Below, one piece after another: positions 34,722 to 43,807 of a DNA stretch of 59,497 bases; within the stretch, counting starts at the first letter, position 1, and each line of letters opens with the position of its first letter. A program made the translations under genes and the position numbers. The notes beneath the pieces were generated by a model that saw only the letters and a program-made list of their open reading frames with translations, was not told the origin of the DNA and did no database searches. This DNA comes from Nocardioides pelophilus (lineage in GTDB: Bacteria; Actinomycetota; Actinomycetes; Propionibacteriales; Nocardioidaceae): assembly GCF_014180685.1 (NCBI RefSeq), contig NZ_JACEHF010000008.1, positions 1-59,497 on the forward strand, read 5' to 3'.

Positions 34722-35114
34722 TCAGACGTTGAAGCCCAGCGCCCGCAGCTGCTCGCGGCCGTCGGGGGTGATCTTGTCGGGGCCCCACGGGGGCATCCAG
34801 ACCCAGTTGATCGCGACGTCGCCGACGATGCCCTCGAGCGCGGACTCGGTCTGGTCGGTGATCACGTCGGTCAGCGGACAGGCCGCCGAGGTCAGCGTCA
34901 TGTCGAGGACGACGTTCGACTCTTCGTCGAGGTGGACGTCGTAGACCAGCCCGAGATCGACGACGTTGATGCCCAGCTCGGGGTCGACGACGTCCTTCAT
35001 CGCCTCGGTCACGTCCTCCACGGTGGTGGTCGAGGTGCCGGTGGACCCGGCGGCCTCGTGCACCTCGGGCAGGTCGCCGTGGTCGATCTTGCTCTGCTGG
35101 ATCTGGTCAGTCAT
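34722..35114 (-). CDS. sufT: SufT/MIP18-like Fe-S assembly factor (DUF59)
   Basis: The 130-residue protein has the DUF59 core: VTEAMKDVVDPELGINVVDLGLVYDV, then MTLTSAACPLTDVITDQTESAL with the conserved Cys, and a C-terminal VWMPPWGPDKITPDGREQL. SufT proteins help deliver or mature Fe-S clusters on targets. It is the last gene of the suf operon and overlaps sufU by 8 nt. Its stop codon directly abuts that of the convergent gene, with no spacer between them. Confidence 0.92.
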   Translation of the reverse strand: MTDQIQQSKIDHGDLPEVHEAAGSTGTSTTTVEDVTEAMKDVVDPELGINVVDLGLVYDVHLDEESNVVLDMTLTSAACPLTDVITDQTESALEGIVGDVAINWVWMPPWGPDKITPDGREQLRALGFNV

Positions 35115-35565
35115 CGGTGCTTCCTTTCGACTGCAACGTCGCGTCTTTCCAGGCCATCCAGGACAGGAGGGCGCACTTCACGCGCGCGGGGAACTTCGCG
35201 ACACCGGCGAAGGCGATGCCGTCCTCGAGCACGTCCTCGTCGGGCTCGACCTCGCCCTTGCCCTGCATGAGGGTCAGGAACTCCTCGTGCACGGCGAGCG
35301 CCTCGTCGACAGGCTTGCCGACGACCAGGTCGTAGAGGACCGACGCCGAGGCCTGCGAGATGGAGCACCCGTGCGCGTCGTACGAGACGTCCTCGACGAT
35401 GCCGCCGTCGAGGTGCACCCGCAGGGTCACCTCGTCACCGCAGGTCGGGTTGACGTGGTGGACCTCGGCCTCGAACTCGTCGCGGAGTCCCTTGCCGTGG
35501 GGGTTCTTGTAGTGGTCCAGGATGATCTCCTGGTACAGGACGTCGAGGTTCTGTGCAGTCATCAT
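35107..35565 (-). CDS. sufU: Fe-S assembly protein SufU (zinc-dependent sulfur transferase)
   Basis: The 152-residue protein accepts sulfur from SufS and passes it to the SufBCD scaffold. The IscU-fold is clear: LYQEIILDHYKNPHGKG, the first metal ligand Cys in NPTCGDEV, the second in DAHGCSISQASAS, and the third in FPARVKCALLSWMAWK. The insert between the second and third Cys is the long SufU type. The ATG overlaps the sufS stop by one base (TGATG). Confidence 0.95.
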   Translation of the reverse strand: MMTAQNLDVLYQEIILDHYKNPHGKGLRDEFEAEVHHVNPTCGDEVTLRVHLDGGIVEDVSYDAHGCSISQASASVLYDLVVGKPVDEALAVHEEFLTLMQGKGEVEPDEDVLEDGIAFAGVAKFPARVKCALLSWMAWKDATLQSKGSTDD

Positions 35566-36845
35566 CAACCCAACTTGAAGTACGAGCGGGTGTATTCCAG
35601 GCCGTCGACCAGAGCGTCGATCTCGGCCGGCGTCGTGTAGAGGTACGACGACATCCGGGTCGAGCTCTGCACGCCGTACCGCGCGTGCGCGGGCTTCGCG
35701 CAGTGGTGACCGGCGCGTACGGCGACGCCCCGCGAGTCGAGCACCTGCGCGATGTCGTGGGGGTGGACGCCCTCCAGCTCGAACGCGATCGCACCGCCGC
35801 GCTGCGCGGCGTCGGTGGGCCCGAGGATGGTCATCCCGGGGACGCTGGCGAGGCCCTCGAGCGCGTAGGCCGTGATCGCCTGCTCGTGCGCGTGCACGGC
35901 GTCCATGCCGAGGTGACCGAGGTAGTCCACGGCGGCGCCGAGCCCGATCGCCTCGACGATGGGCGGGGTGCCGGCCTCGAACTTGTGCGGGATCGGGGCG
36001 TAGGTCGAGCCCTCCATCCGGACGGTCTCGATCATCTCGCCACCACCCAGGAACGGCGGCAGCTGGTCGAGCACCGCGCGGCTCCCCCACAGCACGCCGA
36101 TGCCGGTCGGGCCGACGACCTTGTGGCCGGTGAAGGCCATCAGGTCGGGGCGCTCCTCGGCCGGCATCGCGGCGAGGTCGATCGGCAGCTGGGGTGCGGC
36201 CTGCGACGCGTCGACCACCACCAGCGCACCGACCTGGTGGGCGCGGCGGGCGATCTCGGCGATCGGGTTGATCGTGCCGAGCATGTTGGACACCCAGGTC
36301 AGCGAGACCACCTTGGTGCGCTCGGTGATCAGGTCGTCGATGTTGCTCAGGTCGAGGTGGCCGTCGTCGGTGAGCCCGAACCAGCGCAGGGTCGCGCCGG
36401 TGCGCTGGGTGAGCAGCTGCCACGGGACGATGTTGGAGTGGTGCTCCATCTCGGTGATGACGACCTCGTCACCGGGCCGGACCTGCCGCTCGCCCGCCCA
36501 GACCAGGGTGTTGGCCGCGAGGTTGAGCGCTTCCGAGGCGTTCTTGGTGAAGATCACCTCGTCGCGGTCGGGAGCCCCGATGAACGCGGCGACCTTGTCG
36601 CGCGACTCCTCGAACGCCACCGTCGACTCCGCGCCGAGCTGGTGCATCGCCCGCGCGATGTTGGCGTTGTGCCGCTCGAGGTGGTCGACCATGGCGTCGA
36701 TCACCACCTGCGGCTTCTGCGAGGTGTTCGCGCTGTCGAGGTAGACCAGCGGCACCCCGCCCGCAAGCACGCGCTCGAGGATCGGGAAGTCCTTGCGGAC
36801 CACCTCGAGCTCGGGCAGCAGGCCGGGGAGGCTGGGGGCAGTCAT
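35565..36845 (-). CDS. sufS: Cysteine desulfurase SufS
   Basis: This PLP enzyme takes sulfur from L-cysteine as a persulfide. The 426 residues include the substrate-side start DFPILERVLAGGVPLVYLDSANTSQKP, the PLP Lys in MAFTGHKVVGPTGIGVLWG, and the catalytic Cys in VRAGHHCAKPAHARYG (Cys 382). It is group II (SufS) by the short active-site loop. One base separates it from sufC upstream. Confidence 0.95.
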   Translation of the reverse strand: MTAPSLPGLLPELEVVRKDFPILERVLAGGVPLVYLDSANTSQKPQVVIDAMVDHLERHNANIARAMHQLGAESTVAFEESRDKVAAFIGAPDRDEVIFTKNASEALNLAANTLVWAGERQVRPGDEVVITEMEHHSNIVPWQLLTQRTGATLRWFGLTDDGHLDLSNIDDLITERTKVVSLTWVSNMLGTINPIAEIARRAHQVGALVVVDASQAAPQLPIDLAAMPAEERPDLMAFTGHKVVGPTGIGVLWGSRAVLDQLPPFLGGGEMIETVRMEGSTYAPIPHKFEAGTPPIVEAIGLGAAVDYLGHLGMDAVHAHEQAITAYALEGLASVPGMTILGPTDAAQRGGAIAFELEGVHPHDIAQVLDSRGVAVRAGHHCAKPAHARYGVQSSTRMSSYLYTTPAEIDALVDGLEYTRSYFKLG

Positions 36846-36846
36846 G

Positions 36847-37602
36847 TCAGGCCGTCGCGAGGTACTTCTCGTAGCCGTTCGCCTCGAGCTCGTCAGCGAG
36901 CTCGGGACCGCCCTCGTCGGCCACCCGGCCGTCGACGAACACGTGGACGTAGTCAGGCTTGATGTAGCGCAGGATCCGCGTGTAGTGCGTGATCAGCAGG
37001 ACACCCTTGCCGTCGCGCTCGCGGAACCGGTTGACGCCGTCGGAGACGACCTTCAGCGCGTCGATGTCGAGGCCGGAGTCGGTCTCGTCGAGGACGGCGA
37101 CCTTCGGGTCGAGCAGGTCGAGCTGGGCGATCTCGTGGCGCTTCTTCTCACCACCGGAGAAGCCCTCGTTGACCGAGCGCTGGGAGAACGTCGCGTCGAG
37201 GTTCATCCGCTCCATGACGGCGTTGACGTCCTTGGTCCACGTGCGCAGCTTCGGCGCCTCGCCGTCGATCGCGGTCTTGGCGGTGCGCAGGAAGTTGGCG
37301 ACCGAGACCCCGGGGACCTCGACGGGGTACTGCATCGCCAGGAACAGACCGGCCCGCGCCCGCTCGTCGACGGTCATCGACAGCACGTCCTCGCCGTCGA
37401 GGAGCACCGTGCCGCCGGTGACCTCGTAGCGCGGGTGGCCGGCGATCGAGTAGGCGAGCGTGGACTTGCCCGACCCGTTGGGGCCCATGATCGCGTGGGT
37501 CTCGCCGTCCTTGATGGTCAGCGTGACGCCCTTGAGGATCTCCTTCGGGCCGTCCTCGGTCTGGACCTGGACCCTGAGGTCCTTGATCTCCAGCTTGCTC
37601 AT
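36847..37602 (-). CDS. sufC: Fe-S assembly ATPase SufC
   Basis: The 251-residue ABC-type ATPase energises the SufBCD scaffold. It has Walker [17 protein letters not shown], the SufC-specific Q-loop FLAMQYPVEVPGVSV, signature FSGGEKKRHEIAQL, Walker B VAVLDETDSGLDIDAL (DET rather than DEP, as usual in SufC) and LLITHYTRIL. Its ATG overlaps the Rieske gene stop (ATGA). Confidence 0.96.
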   Translation of the reverse strand: MSKLEIKDLRVQVQTEDGPKEILKGVTLTIKDGETHAIMGPNGSGKSTLAYSIAGHPRYEVTGGTVLLDGEDVLSMTVDERARAGLFLAMQYPVEVPGVSVANFLRTAKTAIDGEAPKLRTWTKDVNAVMERMNLDATFSQRSVNEGFSGGEKKRHEIAQLDLLDPKVAVLDETDSGLDIDALKVVSDGVNRFRERDGKGVLLITHYTRILRYIKPDYVHVFVDGRVADEGGPELADELEANGYEKYLATA

Positions 37603-37973
37603 GCGGGGGTGACTCCGTTCAACGTGGTGGTGGTGTCGACGAAGATCTCGTCTCCACGCACCTCGACAGGGAAGGTGGCGACGGACTCCGTCGCGGGAAA
37701 GTGGGTGGGCTTGCCGGTGCGCAGCTCGAAGCACGAGCCGTGCAGCCAGCACTCGACGGTGCCGTCGGCGACCTCGCCCTCGGACAGCTGGACGTTGGCG
37801 TGCGAGCACTGGTCCTGGAGCGCGAAGAACTCGTCGCCGTCGCGGGCGATGGCGACGTCGTACTCCCCGACGGTGACGGCCAGCGCCTCGTCCTTGGGTA
37901 CGTCGGCCAGCGCGCAGGCGCGCTTGAAGCCGTCGTCCTGAGGAGGCGCGTCAGCGCCGTCTCGAAGGGTCAT
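37599..37973 (-). CDS. Rieske-type [2Fe-2S] ferredoxin in the suf operon
   Basis: The 124-residue protein carries a Rieske cluster site, C-x-H (QCSHANVQLSEG) and C-x2-H (CWLHGSCFELRTG). This resembles the ferredoxin subunit of non-heme iron oxygenases. Such a gene is common between sufD and sufC in actinobacterial suf operons, where it may supply electrons during cluster assembly; that role is inferred. It overlaps both neighbours by 4 nt. Confidence 0.93.
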   Translation of the reverse strand: MTLRDGADAPPQDDGFKRACALADVPKDEALAVTVGEYDVAIARDGDEFFALQDQCSHANVQLSEGEVADGTVECWLHGSCFELRTGKPTHFPATESVATFPVEVRGDEIFVDTTTTLNGVTPA

Positions 37974-39136
37974 ACGAGCTCCTTGAGGACGTTCTTCGCG
38001 AGCTCGTCCTCGACGGTCGCGAGCAGCTTCTCCTCCAGCTCCGGTACGCCGACGCGGCGGATCAGGTCGTTGAAGAAGCCGTGCACGACCAGTCGCCGGG
38101 CCTCGGGCTCGGAGATGCCGCGCGAGCGCAGGTAGAACAGCTGCTCGTCGTCGAAGCGGCCGACGGCCGAGGCGTGGCCCGCACCGGCGATCTCGCCCGT
38201 CTCGATCTCGAGGTTGGGCACCGAGTCGGCGTGGCAGCCGTCGGTGAGCACCAGGTTGCGGTTCTCCTCGAACGTCTCGATGCCCTCGGCGACCTTGCGG
38301 ATCAGCACGTTGCCGATCCACACGGTGTGCGCCTTCGCGCCCTGCAGGGCACCCTTGTAGACCACGTGGCTCTTGGTCTTGGGAGCGTTGTGGTCGACGA
38401 AGAGCCGGTGCTCGAAGTGCTGGCCGGCGTCGGCGAAGTACAGCCCGAAGAGCTCGGCGGACCCGCCGGGGCCGGCGTAGTCGACGTTGGTGCTGGTGCG
38501 GACGAGGTCGCCACCGAGGGTGAACTCGAACTGCCGCAGCGTCGCGTCGCGACCGACCCGGATGTTGATCTGCTCGGCGTGCACGGCGTCGTCGGCCCAG
38601 TCGTTGACGTGGACCAGGTCGAGCTGGGCGCCGTCGCCGACGAGCACGGTGGTGAACGCGTCGAACGTGGTGCTGCCCGTGTGCTCGACCAGGATCGTCG
38701 CCCGCGAATGGGCGCCCACCCGGAGCACGAGGTGACCCCACACGACGTCGTCCACCGAGGCACCGCTCAGGAGCAGGCGCACGGGCCCGTCGAGGTCGGC
38801 CTCGGCTGCGACGTCCACCAGGATCGCTCCCCCGGCGTTGGCCACCGCGAGCGCGCCGAGGCGGTCGAACGCGGGCGTCACACCCAGCGCCTTGGCCTCC
38901 TCGGTGGAGATCGTGGTCACCGTGACACCAGCGGGCAGCTCCTCCTTGATGTCGAGGTGGCTATCAGACGGCGCACCGTCGAGCAGGCCGCGGAGGCGCT
39001 TGAGCGGCGTGAACCGCCAGATCTCCTCACGTCCGCTCGGGACCGGGTGAGCGTCGACGTCGTACGTCGGCTCGGGGTGGAGGTGGCTCTCGACGTGGCC
39101 CTGCTCGAGCGCGTCGTTCAGTACAGCCGCGGTCAC
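37970..39136 (-). CDS. sufD: Fe-S assembly scaffold protein SufD
   Basis: The 388-residue protein forms the scaffold with SufB and SufC. It has a helical N-terminus ([15 protein letters not shown]) and the beta-helix core ([36 protein letters not shown]). The C-terminal helices include [20 protein letters not shown], which contact SufC. It overlaps sufB by 4 nt. Confidence 0.95.
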   Translation of the reverse strand: MTAAVLNDALEQGHVESHLHPEPTYDVDAHPVPSGREEIWRFTPLKRLRGLLDGAPSDSHLDIKEELPAGVTVTTISTEEAKALGVTPAFDRLGALAVANAGGAILVDVAAEADLDGPVRLLLSGASVDDVVWGHLVLRVGAHSRATILVEHTGSTTFDAFTTVLVGDGAQLDLVHVNDWADDAVHAEQINIRVGRDATLRQFEFTLGGDLVRTSTNVDYAGPGGSAELFGLYFADAGQHFEHRLFVDHNAPKTKSHVVYKGALQGAKAHTVWIGNVLIRKVAEGIETFEENRNLVLTDGCHADSVPNLEIETGEIAGAGHASAVGRFDDEQLFYLRSRGISEPEARRLVVHGFFNDLIRRVGVPELEEKLLATVEDELAKNVLKELV

Positions 39137-40551
39137 CCAACAGCTCCTTCCATCTGCAGCTCGATGAGCCGGTTGAGCTCGAGGGCGTACTCCATCGGCA
39201 GCTCCTTGGCGATCGGCTCGACGAAGCCGCGCACGATCATCGCCATCGCCTCGTCCTCCGCCATGCCCCGCGACATGAGGTAGAAGAGCTGGTCGTCGGA
39301 GACCTTCGAGACCGAGGCCTCGTGGCCCATGGACACGTCGTCCTCACGGATGTCGACGTAGGGGTAGGTGTCCGAGCGGCTGATCTGGTCGACCAGCAGC
39401 GCGTCGCACAACACGTTGGACTTCGAGCCGTGCGCACCCTCGTTGATCTGGATCAGGCCGCGGTACGACGTACGGCCGCCGCCGCGCGCCACCGACTTCG
39501 ACAGGATCGACGACGAGGTGTTCGGGGCGGCGTGCACCATCTTGGCGCCCGCGTCCTGGTGCTGGCCCTCGCCCGCGAACGCGATCGACAGCGTCTCGCC
39601 CTTGGCGTGCTCGCCCATGAGGTAGACGGCGGGGTACTTCATCGTCACCTTGGAGCCGATGTTGCCGTCGACCCACTCCATGGTCGCGCCGGCCTCGCAG
39701 ACGGCGCGCTTGGTCACCAGGTTGTAGACGTTGTTCGACCAGTTCTGGATGGTCGTGTAGCGGCACCGGCCGCCCTTCTTCACGATGATCTCGACGACCG
39801 CGGAGTGCAGCGAGTCGGACGAGTAGATCGGCGCGGTGCAGCCCTCGACGTAGTGCACGTAGGCGCCCTCGTCGACGATGATCAGGGTCCGCTCGAACTG
39901 GCCCATGTTCTCGGTGTTGATCCGGAAGTAGGCCTGCAGCGGGATGTCGACGTGGACACCCTTCGGCACGTAGATGAACGAGCCGCCCGACCACACCGCG
40001 GTGTTCAGCGCGGCGAACTTGTTGTCACCGACCGGGATCACGGTGCCGAAGTACTCCTGGAACAGCTCCGGCTGCTCCTTGAGCGCCGTGTCGGTGTCGA
40101 GGAACAGGACTCCCTGAGCCTCGAGGTCCTCACGGATCGAGTGGTAGACGACCTCGGACTCGTACTGCGCGGCGACGCCGGAGACCAGGCGCTGCTTCTC
40201 CGCCTCCGGGATGCCGAGCTTGTCGTAGGTGTTCTTGATGTCCTCGGGCAGGTCGTCCCAGGTGGCGGCCTGCTTCTCCGACGAGCGCACGAAGTACTTG
40301 ATGTTGTCGAAGTCGATCGCGCTCAGGTCCGAGCCCCAGGTGGGCATCGGCTTGCGGCCGAAGAGCTTGAGGCCCTTCAGCCGGAGGTCGAGCATCCACT
40401 GCGGCTCGCTCTTGAGCGAGGAGATGTTTCGCACCACGTCCTCGCTCAGGCCGCGCTGCGCGTTCGCGCCGACGTCGTTCTTGTCCGACCAGCCGAACTC
40501 GTAGCGACCGATCCCCTTCAGCTCAGGGTTGAGGTCTTCGATGGAGGTCAT
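39133..40551 (-). CDS. sufB: Fe-S assembly scaffold protein SufB
   Basis: The 472-residue protein is the main scaffold on which the cluster is built. It shows the standard SufB sequence: [68 protein letters not shown] and [15 protein letters not shown]. Cys, Glu and His residues in the beta-helix provide the assembly site. There is no intein, unlike the mycobacterial homologue I recall. It overlaps the sufR stop by 4 nt. Confidence 0.96.
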   Translation of the reverse strand: MTSIEDLNPELKGIGRYEFGWSDKNDVGANAQRGLSEDVVRNISSLKSEPQWMLDLRLKGLKLFGRKPMPTWGSDLSAIDFDNIKYFVRSSEKQAATWDDLPEDIKNTYDKLGIPEAEKQRLVSGVAAQYESEVVYHSIREDLEAQGVLFLDTDTALKEQPELFQEYFGTVIPVGDNKFAALNTAVWSGGSFIYVPKGVHVDIPLQAYFRINTENMGQFERTLIIVDEGAYVHYVEGCTAPIYSSDSLHSAVVEIIVKKGGRCRYTTIQNWSNNVYNLVTKRAVCEAGATMEWVDGNIGSKVTMKYPAVYLMGEHAKGETLSIAFAGEGQHQDAGAKMVHAAPNTSSSILSKSVARGGGRTSYRGLIQINEGAHGSKSNVLCDALLVDQISRSDTYPYVDIREDDVSMGHEASVSKVSDDQLFYLMSRGMAEDEAMAMIVRGFVEPIAKELPMEYALELNRLIELQMEGAVG

Positions 40552-41234
40552 GACGTGACCTTCTCCTTCTCTCGGGTGATCGGGATGCAGGTGGTGCAGA
40601 CGCCGTCGCCGTGGGCGATGGTCGCCAGGCGCTGGACGTGGGTGCCGAGGACCCGGCTGATGGCCTCGGTCTCGGCCTCGCACAGCTGGGGGAACTCGTG
40701 GGCGACGTGGGACACGGGGCAGTGCTGCTGGCACAGCTGCTCGCCCACGCTGTGGCCGTCGGCGAGGGGCAGCTCGCGGACGGAGGCCGCGTAGCCCTCG
40801 TCGGTGAAGACCATCGCCAGCACCTCGGCGGGCGACGCCTCCGGGTGCAGGGCCGCGACCTGCGGGAACCGCTCCTCGATGAAGGCCGCCCGGCGCTCGG
40901 CGAAGGCCTTGACGGCCTCGGGACCGACCGTCTCCGCGAGGAACCGGAGTGCTTCGTTGGCGAGGTCGTCGTACGACGCCTCGAAGCCGTCGCGCCCACG
41001 CTCGGTGAGGGCGAACGCCTTCGCCGGACGTCCGCGCCCGCGGTGACCGGCCGGGCGCTGGTCGCGCGCCTCGACGGCACCCTCCTCGACCAGGTGGTCG
41101 AGGTGGCGACGGACGGCGGCCGGGGTCAGGTCGAGGCGCTCAGCGAGGGCCGCCGCGGTGGAGGGACCGTTGACCAGGATCGACCGGGCGACGCGCTGGC
41201 GCGTCGGCTGGTCGGAGTCGGTCACGATTTCCAC
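40548..41234 (-). CDS. sufR: Fe-S-sensing transcriptional regulator SufR
   Basis: The 228-residue regulator has a DeoR/ArsR-like winged helix ([34 protein letters not shown]) and a C-terminal cluster-binding set of Cys: CQQHC, then FPQLC after 12 residues, and CTTC near the end. SufR carries a [4Fe-4S] cluster and represses the suf operon when the cluster is present. It heads the seven-gene suf operon plus Rieske gene. The start is GTG 41234, within a SufR-type operator; GTG 41225 is an alternative. Confidence 0.92.
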   Translation of the reverse strand: MEIVTDSDQPTRQRVARSILVNGPSTAAALAERLDLTPAAVRRHLDHLVEEGAVEARDQRPAGHRGRGRPAKAFALTERGRDGFEASYDDLANEALRFLAETVGPEAVKAFAERRAAFIEERFPQVAALHPEASPAEVLAMVFTDEGYAASVRELPLADGHSVGEQLCQQHCPVSHVAHEFPQLCEAETEAISRVLGTHVQRLATIAHGDGVCTTCIPITREKEKVTS

Positions 41235-41245
41235 AACACCAGTGT
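41231..41245 (-). promoter_or_regulatory. SufR-type operator ACACT-N5-TGTGG over the suf promoter
   Basis: On the minus strand ACACT-GGTGT-TGTGG spans 41245-41231. From memory, M. tuberculosis SufR binds ACACT-N5-TGTGA, so only the last base differs. It overlaps a probable -10 CACACT (41246-41241), which has TTGAAG 18 bp upstream, and covers the GTG at 41234. The operon is therefore likely repressed by its own first product. Confidence 0.65.
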
Positions 41246-41281
41246 GCCGTTAATGCTTCCGGCCCTTCAAGCAAGGTCACC

Positions 41282-41701
41282 CTAAGTAGCGCGGGGCCGC
41301 GTGTGGCGCAGCCAGGCCAGCCCGGCGAACGGCAGCACCAGCGGGAGGAAGCCGTAGCCCTGGCCGAAGTGCGACCACACCGTCTTGTCCGGGAACAGGT
41401 CGGTCGCGGCATAGCTCAGCGCGCCGACCGACAGCACGCCGAGCAGCTCGATGCACACCGCGATGCCGGCGACCCGCCAGCCGGTGCGGCCGCCGAGAAG
41501 CAGGGAGGTGGTGGCGACCAGGTACACGACTGCGGCGAGGAGGGACAGCGAGTACGCCAGCGGGGCGTTGTCGAACTCGGTGCTGACCTGCAGCACGGAG
41601 CGGCCGGTTGCGGCGACGGCGAAGACGCCGTAGCCGAAGACGAGCGCGCGTCCCCAGCCCACCGCCAGCGCGTGCGGCGCGGGAGCGCCGACCTGGGTCA
41701 C
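41282..41701 (-). CDS. Small integral membrane protein
   Basis: GTG 41701 overlaps the upstream stop by 4 nt and gives 139 residues with about four hydrophobic helices (ALVFGYGVFAVAATG, YSLSLLAAVVYLVATTSLLL, GIAVCIELLGVLSVGALSY, LPLVLPFAGLAWL). The family is not one I can name, though similar small proteins occur near ctaA/suf in actinobacteria. It forms a two-gene unit with the membrane protein before it. Confidence 0.75.
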   Translation of the reverse strand: MTQVGAPAPHALAVGWGRALVFGYGVFAVAATGRSVLQVSTEFDNAPLAYSLSLLAAVVYLVATTSLLLGGRTGWRVAGIAVCIELLGVLSVGALSYAATDLFPDKTVWSHFGQGYGFLPLVLPFAGLAWLRHTRPRAT

Positions 41702-42060
41702 ACCGCACCTGCCCAGATCGCGTCCACCCGGACCTCGAGCGCGGCGACCGTGACCACGGCCAGCAGGACGACGGCGGTGCCGGCGCGGGAGCGCTCGGCG
41801 AGCGACCAGAAGGCGCCGATCGGCAGGGCCAGCGTCGTCCCGACGAGATAGCTGACGAAGAGGGTGCCCTCGACGTCGCGCTCGGTGCCGGCCAGCGCGA
41901 CGCAGCCCCACACCAGCTGGACGAGGAGTGCGAGCTCGGTGACGGCGAGGAGGAGGAACATGCCGTCCTCGACGAGCTGGTCGCGGACCAGGTGGACGAC
42001 GAGGACCACCGCGGAGATCCCGCACAGCACCAGGACCAGGCCGTACACCCAGGGACTCAC
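41698..42060 (-). CDS. Small integral membrane protein, first of a pair
   Basis: From GTG 42060 the product has 120 residues and four hydrophobic helices (VYGLVLVLCGISAVVLVVHLV, MFLLLAVTELALLVQLVWGCV, FVSYLVGTTLALPIGAFW, AVVLLAVVTVAALEV). The function is unknown. The minus-strand TACGCT box 7 nt upstream selects GTG 42060 over an ATG at 42099 that would invade the divergent ABC gene. It is coupled to the next membrane protein by GTGA. Confidence 0.75.
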   Translation of the reverse strand: MSPWVYGLVLVLCGISAVVLVVHLVRDQLVEDGMFLLLAVTELALLVQLVWGCVALAGTERDVEGTLFVSYLVGTTLALPIGAFWSLAERSRAGTAVVLLAVVTVAALEVRVDAIWAGAV

Positions 42061-42067
42061 GGCCGAC

Positions 42068-42083
42068 AGCGTAGTGAGACAAT
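42068..42083. promoter_or_regulatory. Back-to-back -10 boxes in a 29-bp divergent region
   Basis: AGCGTA at 42068-42073 is minus-strand TACGCT, 7 nt from GTG 42060. GACAAT at 42078-42083 is 6 nt from GTG 42090. The boxes are 4 bp apart, so the two operons should compete for polymerase. Confidence 0.45.
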
Positions 42084-42089
42084 TCAGGC

Positions 42090-43046
42090 GTGCCAGCACC
42101 GCATCATCCGTCGGCTGCCGTGCGCATCGACGGCCTGGTGATGCGGTACGCCGACAAGACCGCCGTCGACGACCTGTCGCTGGTGGTCGAGCCGCACACC
42201 ATCACCGCGGTCCTCGGACCCAACGGCGCCGGCAAGACCACCACCCTCGAGACCTGCGAGGGCTACCGGCGCCCGCAGCGCGGCTCGGTCCGCGTGCTCG
42301 GCCTCGACCCGGTCAAGGACCGGCGGGCGCTGATGCCGCGGATCGGGGTGATGCTGCAGGCCGGCGGCGCGTGGAGCGGCGCGCGCACCGAGGAGATGCT
42401 GCGCCACCTCGCCCGGCTGCACGCCGACCCCCTGGACACCGGCCTGCTGATGGAGCGGCTCGCGCTCCACGAGTGCGGGCGTACGCCGTACCGCCGGCTC
42501 TCCGGTGGCCAGCAGCAGCGCCTCGGCCTGGCGATGGCGCTGGTCGGGCGCCCCGAGCTGGTCTTCGTCGACGAGCCGACCGCGGGGCTCGACCCGCAGA
42601 TCCGACGCACCGTCTGGGAGCTCCTGGAGGAGCTGCGCGCCGACGGCGTCACCGTGGTCCTGACGACCCACTACCTGGAGGAAGCCGAGCGGCTCGCCGA
42701 CCGGGTGCACATCATCGACCACGGCCGGCTGGTCGCCAGCGGCTCACCCCTCGAGCTCACCCGGGGCGGCACGGTCGCCACGATCCGCCTGGTCGTGACC
42801 CAGCCGTTCCCACCCGGCGCCCCCGAGGCGCTCGCCACCGCGCTCGGCGCGACGACCGAGCTGACCGTGCTCGATGACCTGAGCCTCCAGGTGTCCGGGC
42901 CGGCCGACGGCTCCACGCTGGCCACGGTGGCGCGCTGGTGCGAGGTGCACGAGGTGCTGCCCGAGTCGCTGACGCTGGGGCAGCGCAACCTCGAGGACGT
43001 CTTCCTCGAGCTGACCGGACGGGAGCCCGAGGTGTCAGGCTCATGA
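42090..43046 (+). CDS. ABC exporter ATP-binding protein (operon with ctaA)
   Basis: The 318-residue ATPase has Walker A GPNGAGKTTTLETCEGY, Q-loop GVMLQAGGAWSG, signature LSGGQQQRLGLAMAL, Walker B LVFVDEPTAGLDPQIRR and switch His VLTTHYLEEAE. The C-terminal extension of about 100 residues is of the DrrA/CcmA type. It is coupled to the permease by ATGA. Its position before ctaA matches mycobacterial Rv1458c-Rv1456c; a link to heme or cytochrome assembly is likely but unproven. Confidence 0.9.
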   Translation: MPAPHHPSAAVRIDGLVMRYADKTAVDDLSLVVEPHTITAVLGPNGAGKTTTLETCEGYRRPQRGSVRVLGLDPVKDRRALMPRIGVMLQAGGAWSGARTEEMLRHLARLHADPLDTGLLMERLALHECGRTPYRRLSGGQQQRLGLAMALVGRPELVFVDEPTAGLDPQIRRTVWELLEELRADGVTVVLTTHYLEEAERLADRVHIIDHGRLVASGSPLELTRGGTVATIRLVVTQPFPPGAPEALATALGATTELTVLDDLSLQVSGPADGSTLATVARWCEVHEVLPESLTLGQRNLEDVFLELTGREPEVSGS

Positions 43047-43807
43047 GCGCGGGCACCTTCGCGCCGGCACCCGGTGCCGCTCCCCTGGCCCGGCAGGTCC
43101 TCGCCCAGGCCGGGATGGAGACCCGACTCCTGCTCCGCAACGGCGAGCAGCTGCTGCTCGCCGTCGTGATCCCCCTCATCGTGCTGGTCGGCGCCGTCAG
43201 CGCCGCCGACCGGATCGGACTCTCCTTCGACGACCCGACGGTCGACGTGCTCACGCCCGGCGTGCTCGCGCTCGCCGTGATGTCGACCGCGTTCACCTCC
43301 CTCGCGATCGCGACCGGCTTCGAGCGGAGGTACGGCGTCCTCAAGCGGCTCGGCACCACGCCGCTCTCCCGCGGAGCACTGCTCGCGGGCAAGGTCGGTG
43401 CGCTGCTGATCGTGGAGCTGCTGCAGTTCGTCGTGCTCGGCTCGGCCGGGCTGCTCCTCGGCTGGTCGCCCGATGTCTCGGTGGTCGGCGTCGTGCCGGC
43501 CGTCCTCCTCGGCACCGCGGCGTTCGCCGGGCTCGGCATGCTCGTCGCCGGCACCCTGCGGGCGGAGGCGACCCTGGCTGCCGCGAACCTGGTCTACCTG
43601 CTGCTGCTGGCCGGCGGCGCCGTCGTACTCCCGGCGAGTGCGTACGGCGGCCTCGGCGATGTCGTGCAGTGGCTCCCCTCGGGCGCGCTCGGCGAGGCGA
43701 TGCGTGCTGCCTTCAACGGCGAGGTGCCCGCGGTCGAGATGGCGGTGCTCGCGAGCTGGGCGGTCGTCGGCGGGGCCGCGGCTGCCCGGTGGTTCAAGTG
43801 GGAGTGA
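43043..43807 (+). CDS. ABC-2 type transporter permease
   Basis: The 254-residue permease has six hydrophobic helices (LLLAVVIPLIVLVGAVSAA; VLALAVMSTAFTSLAIATGF; LLIVELLQFVVLGSAGLLLG; VVPAVLLGTAAFAGLGMLVA; LVYLLLLAGGAVVLPASAY; the last near AVLASWAVVGGAAAA). The loop FERRYGVLKRLGTTPLSR is the standard ATPase contact of the family. It overlaps both neighbours by 4 nt. Substrate unknown. Confidence 0.9.
   Translation: MSAGTFAPAPGAAPLARQVLAQAGMETRLLLRNGEQLLLAVVIPLIVLVGAVSAADRIGLSFDDPTVDVLTPGVLALAVMSTAFTSLAIATGFERRYGVLKRLGTTPLSRGALLAGKVGALLIVELLQFVVLGSAGLLLGWSPDVSVVGVVPAVLLGTAAFAGLGMLVAGTLRAEATLAAANLVYLLLLAGGAVVLPASAYGGLGDVVQWLPSGALGEAMRAAFNGEVPAVEMAVLASWAVVGGAAAARWFKWE

Noticed and set aside
35107..36423. 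438-codon reading that would extend SufU upstream
   Set aside because: The extra N-terminal part is an out-of-frame shadow of sufS. SufU starts at 35565 with a normal N-terminus.
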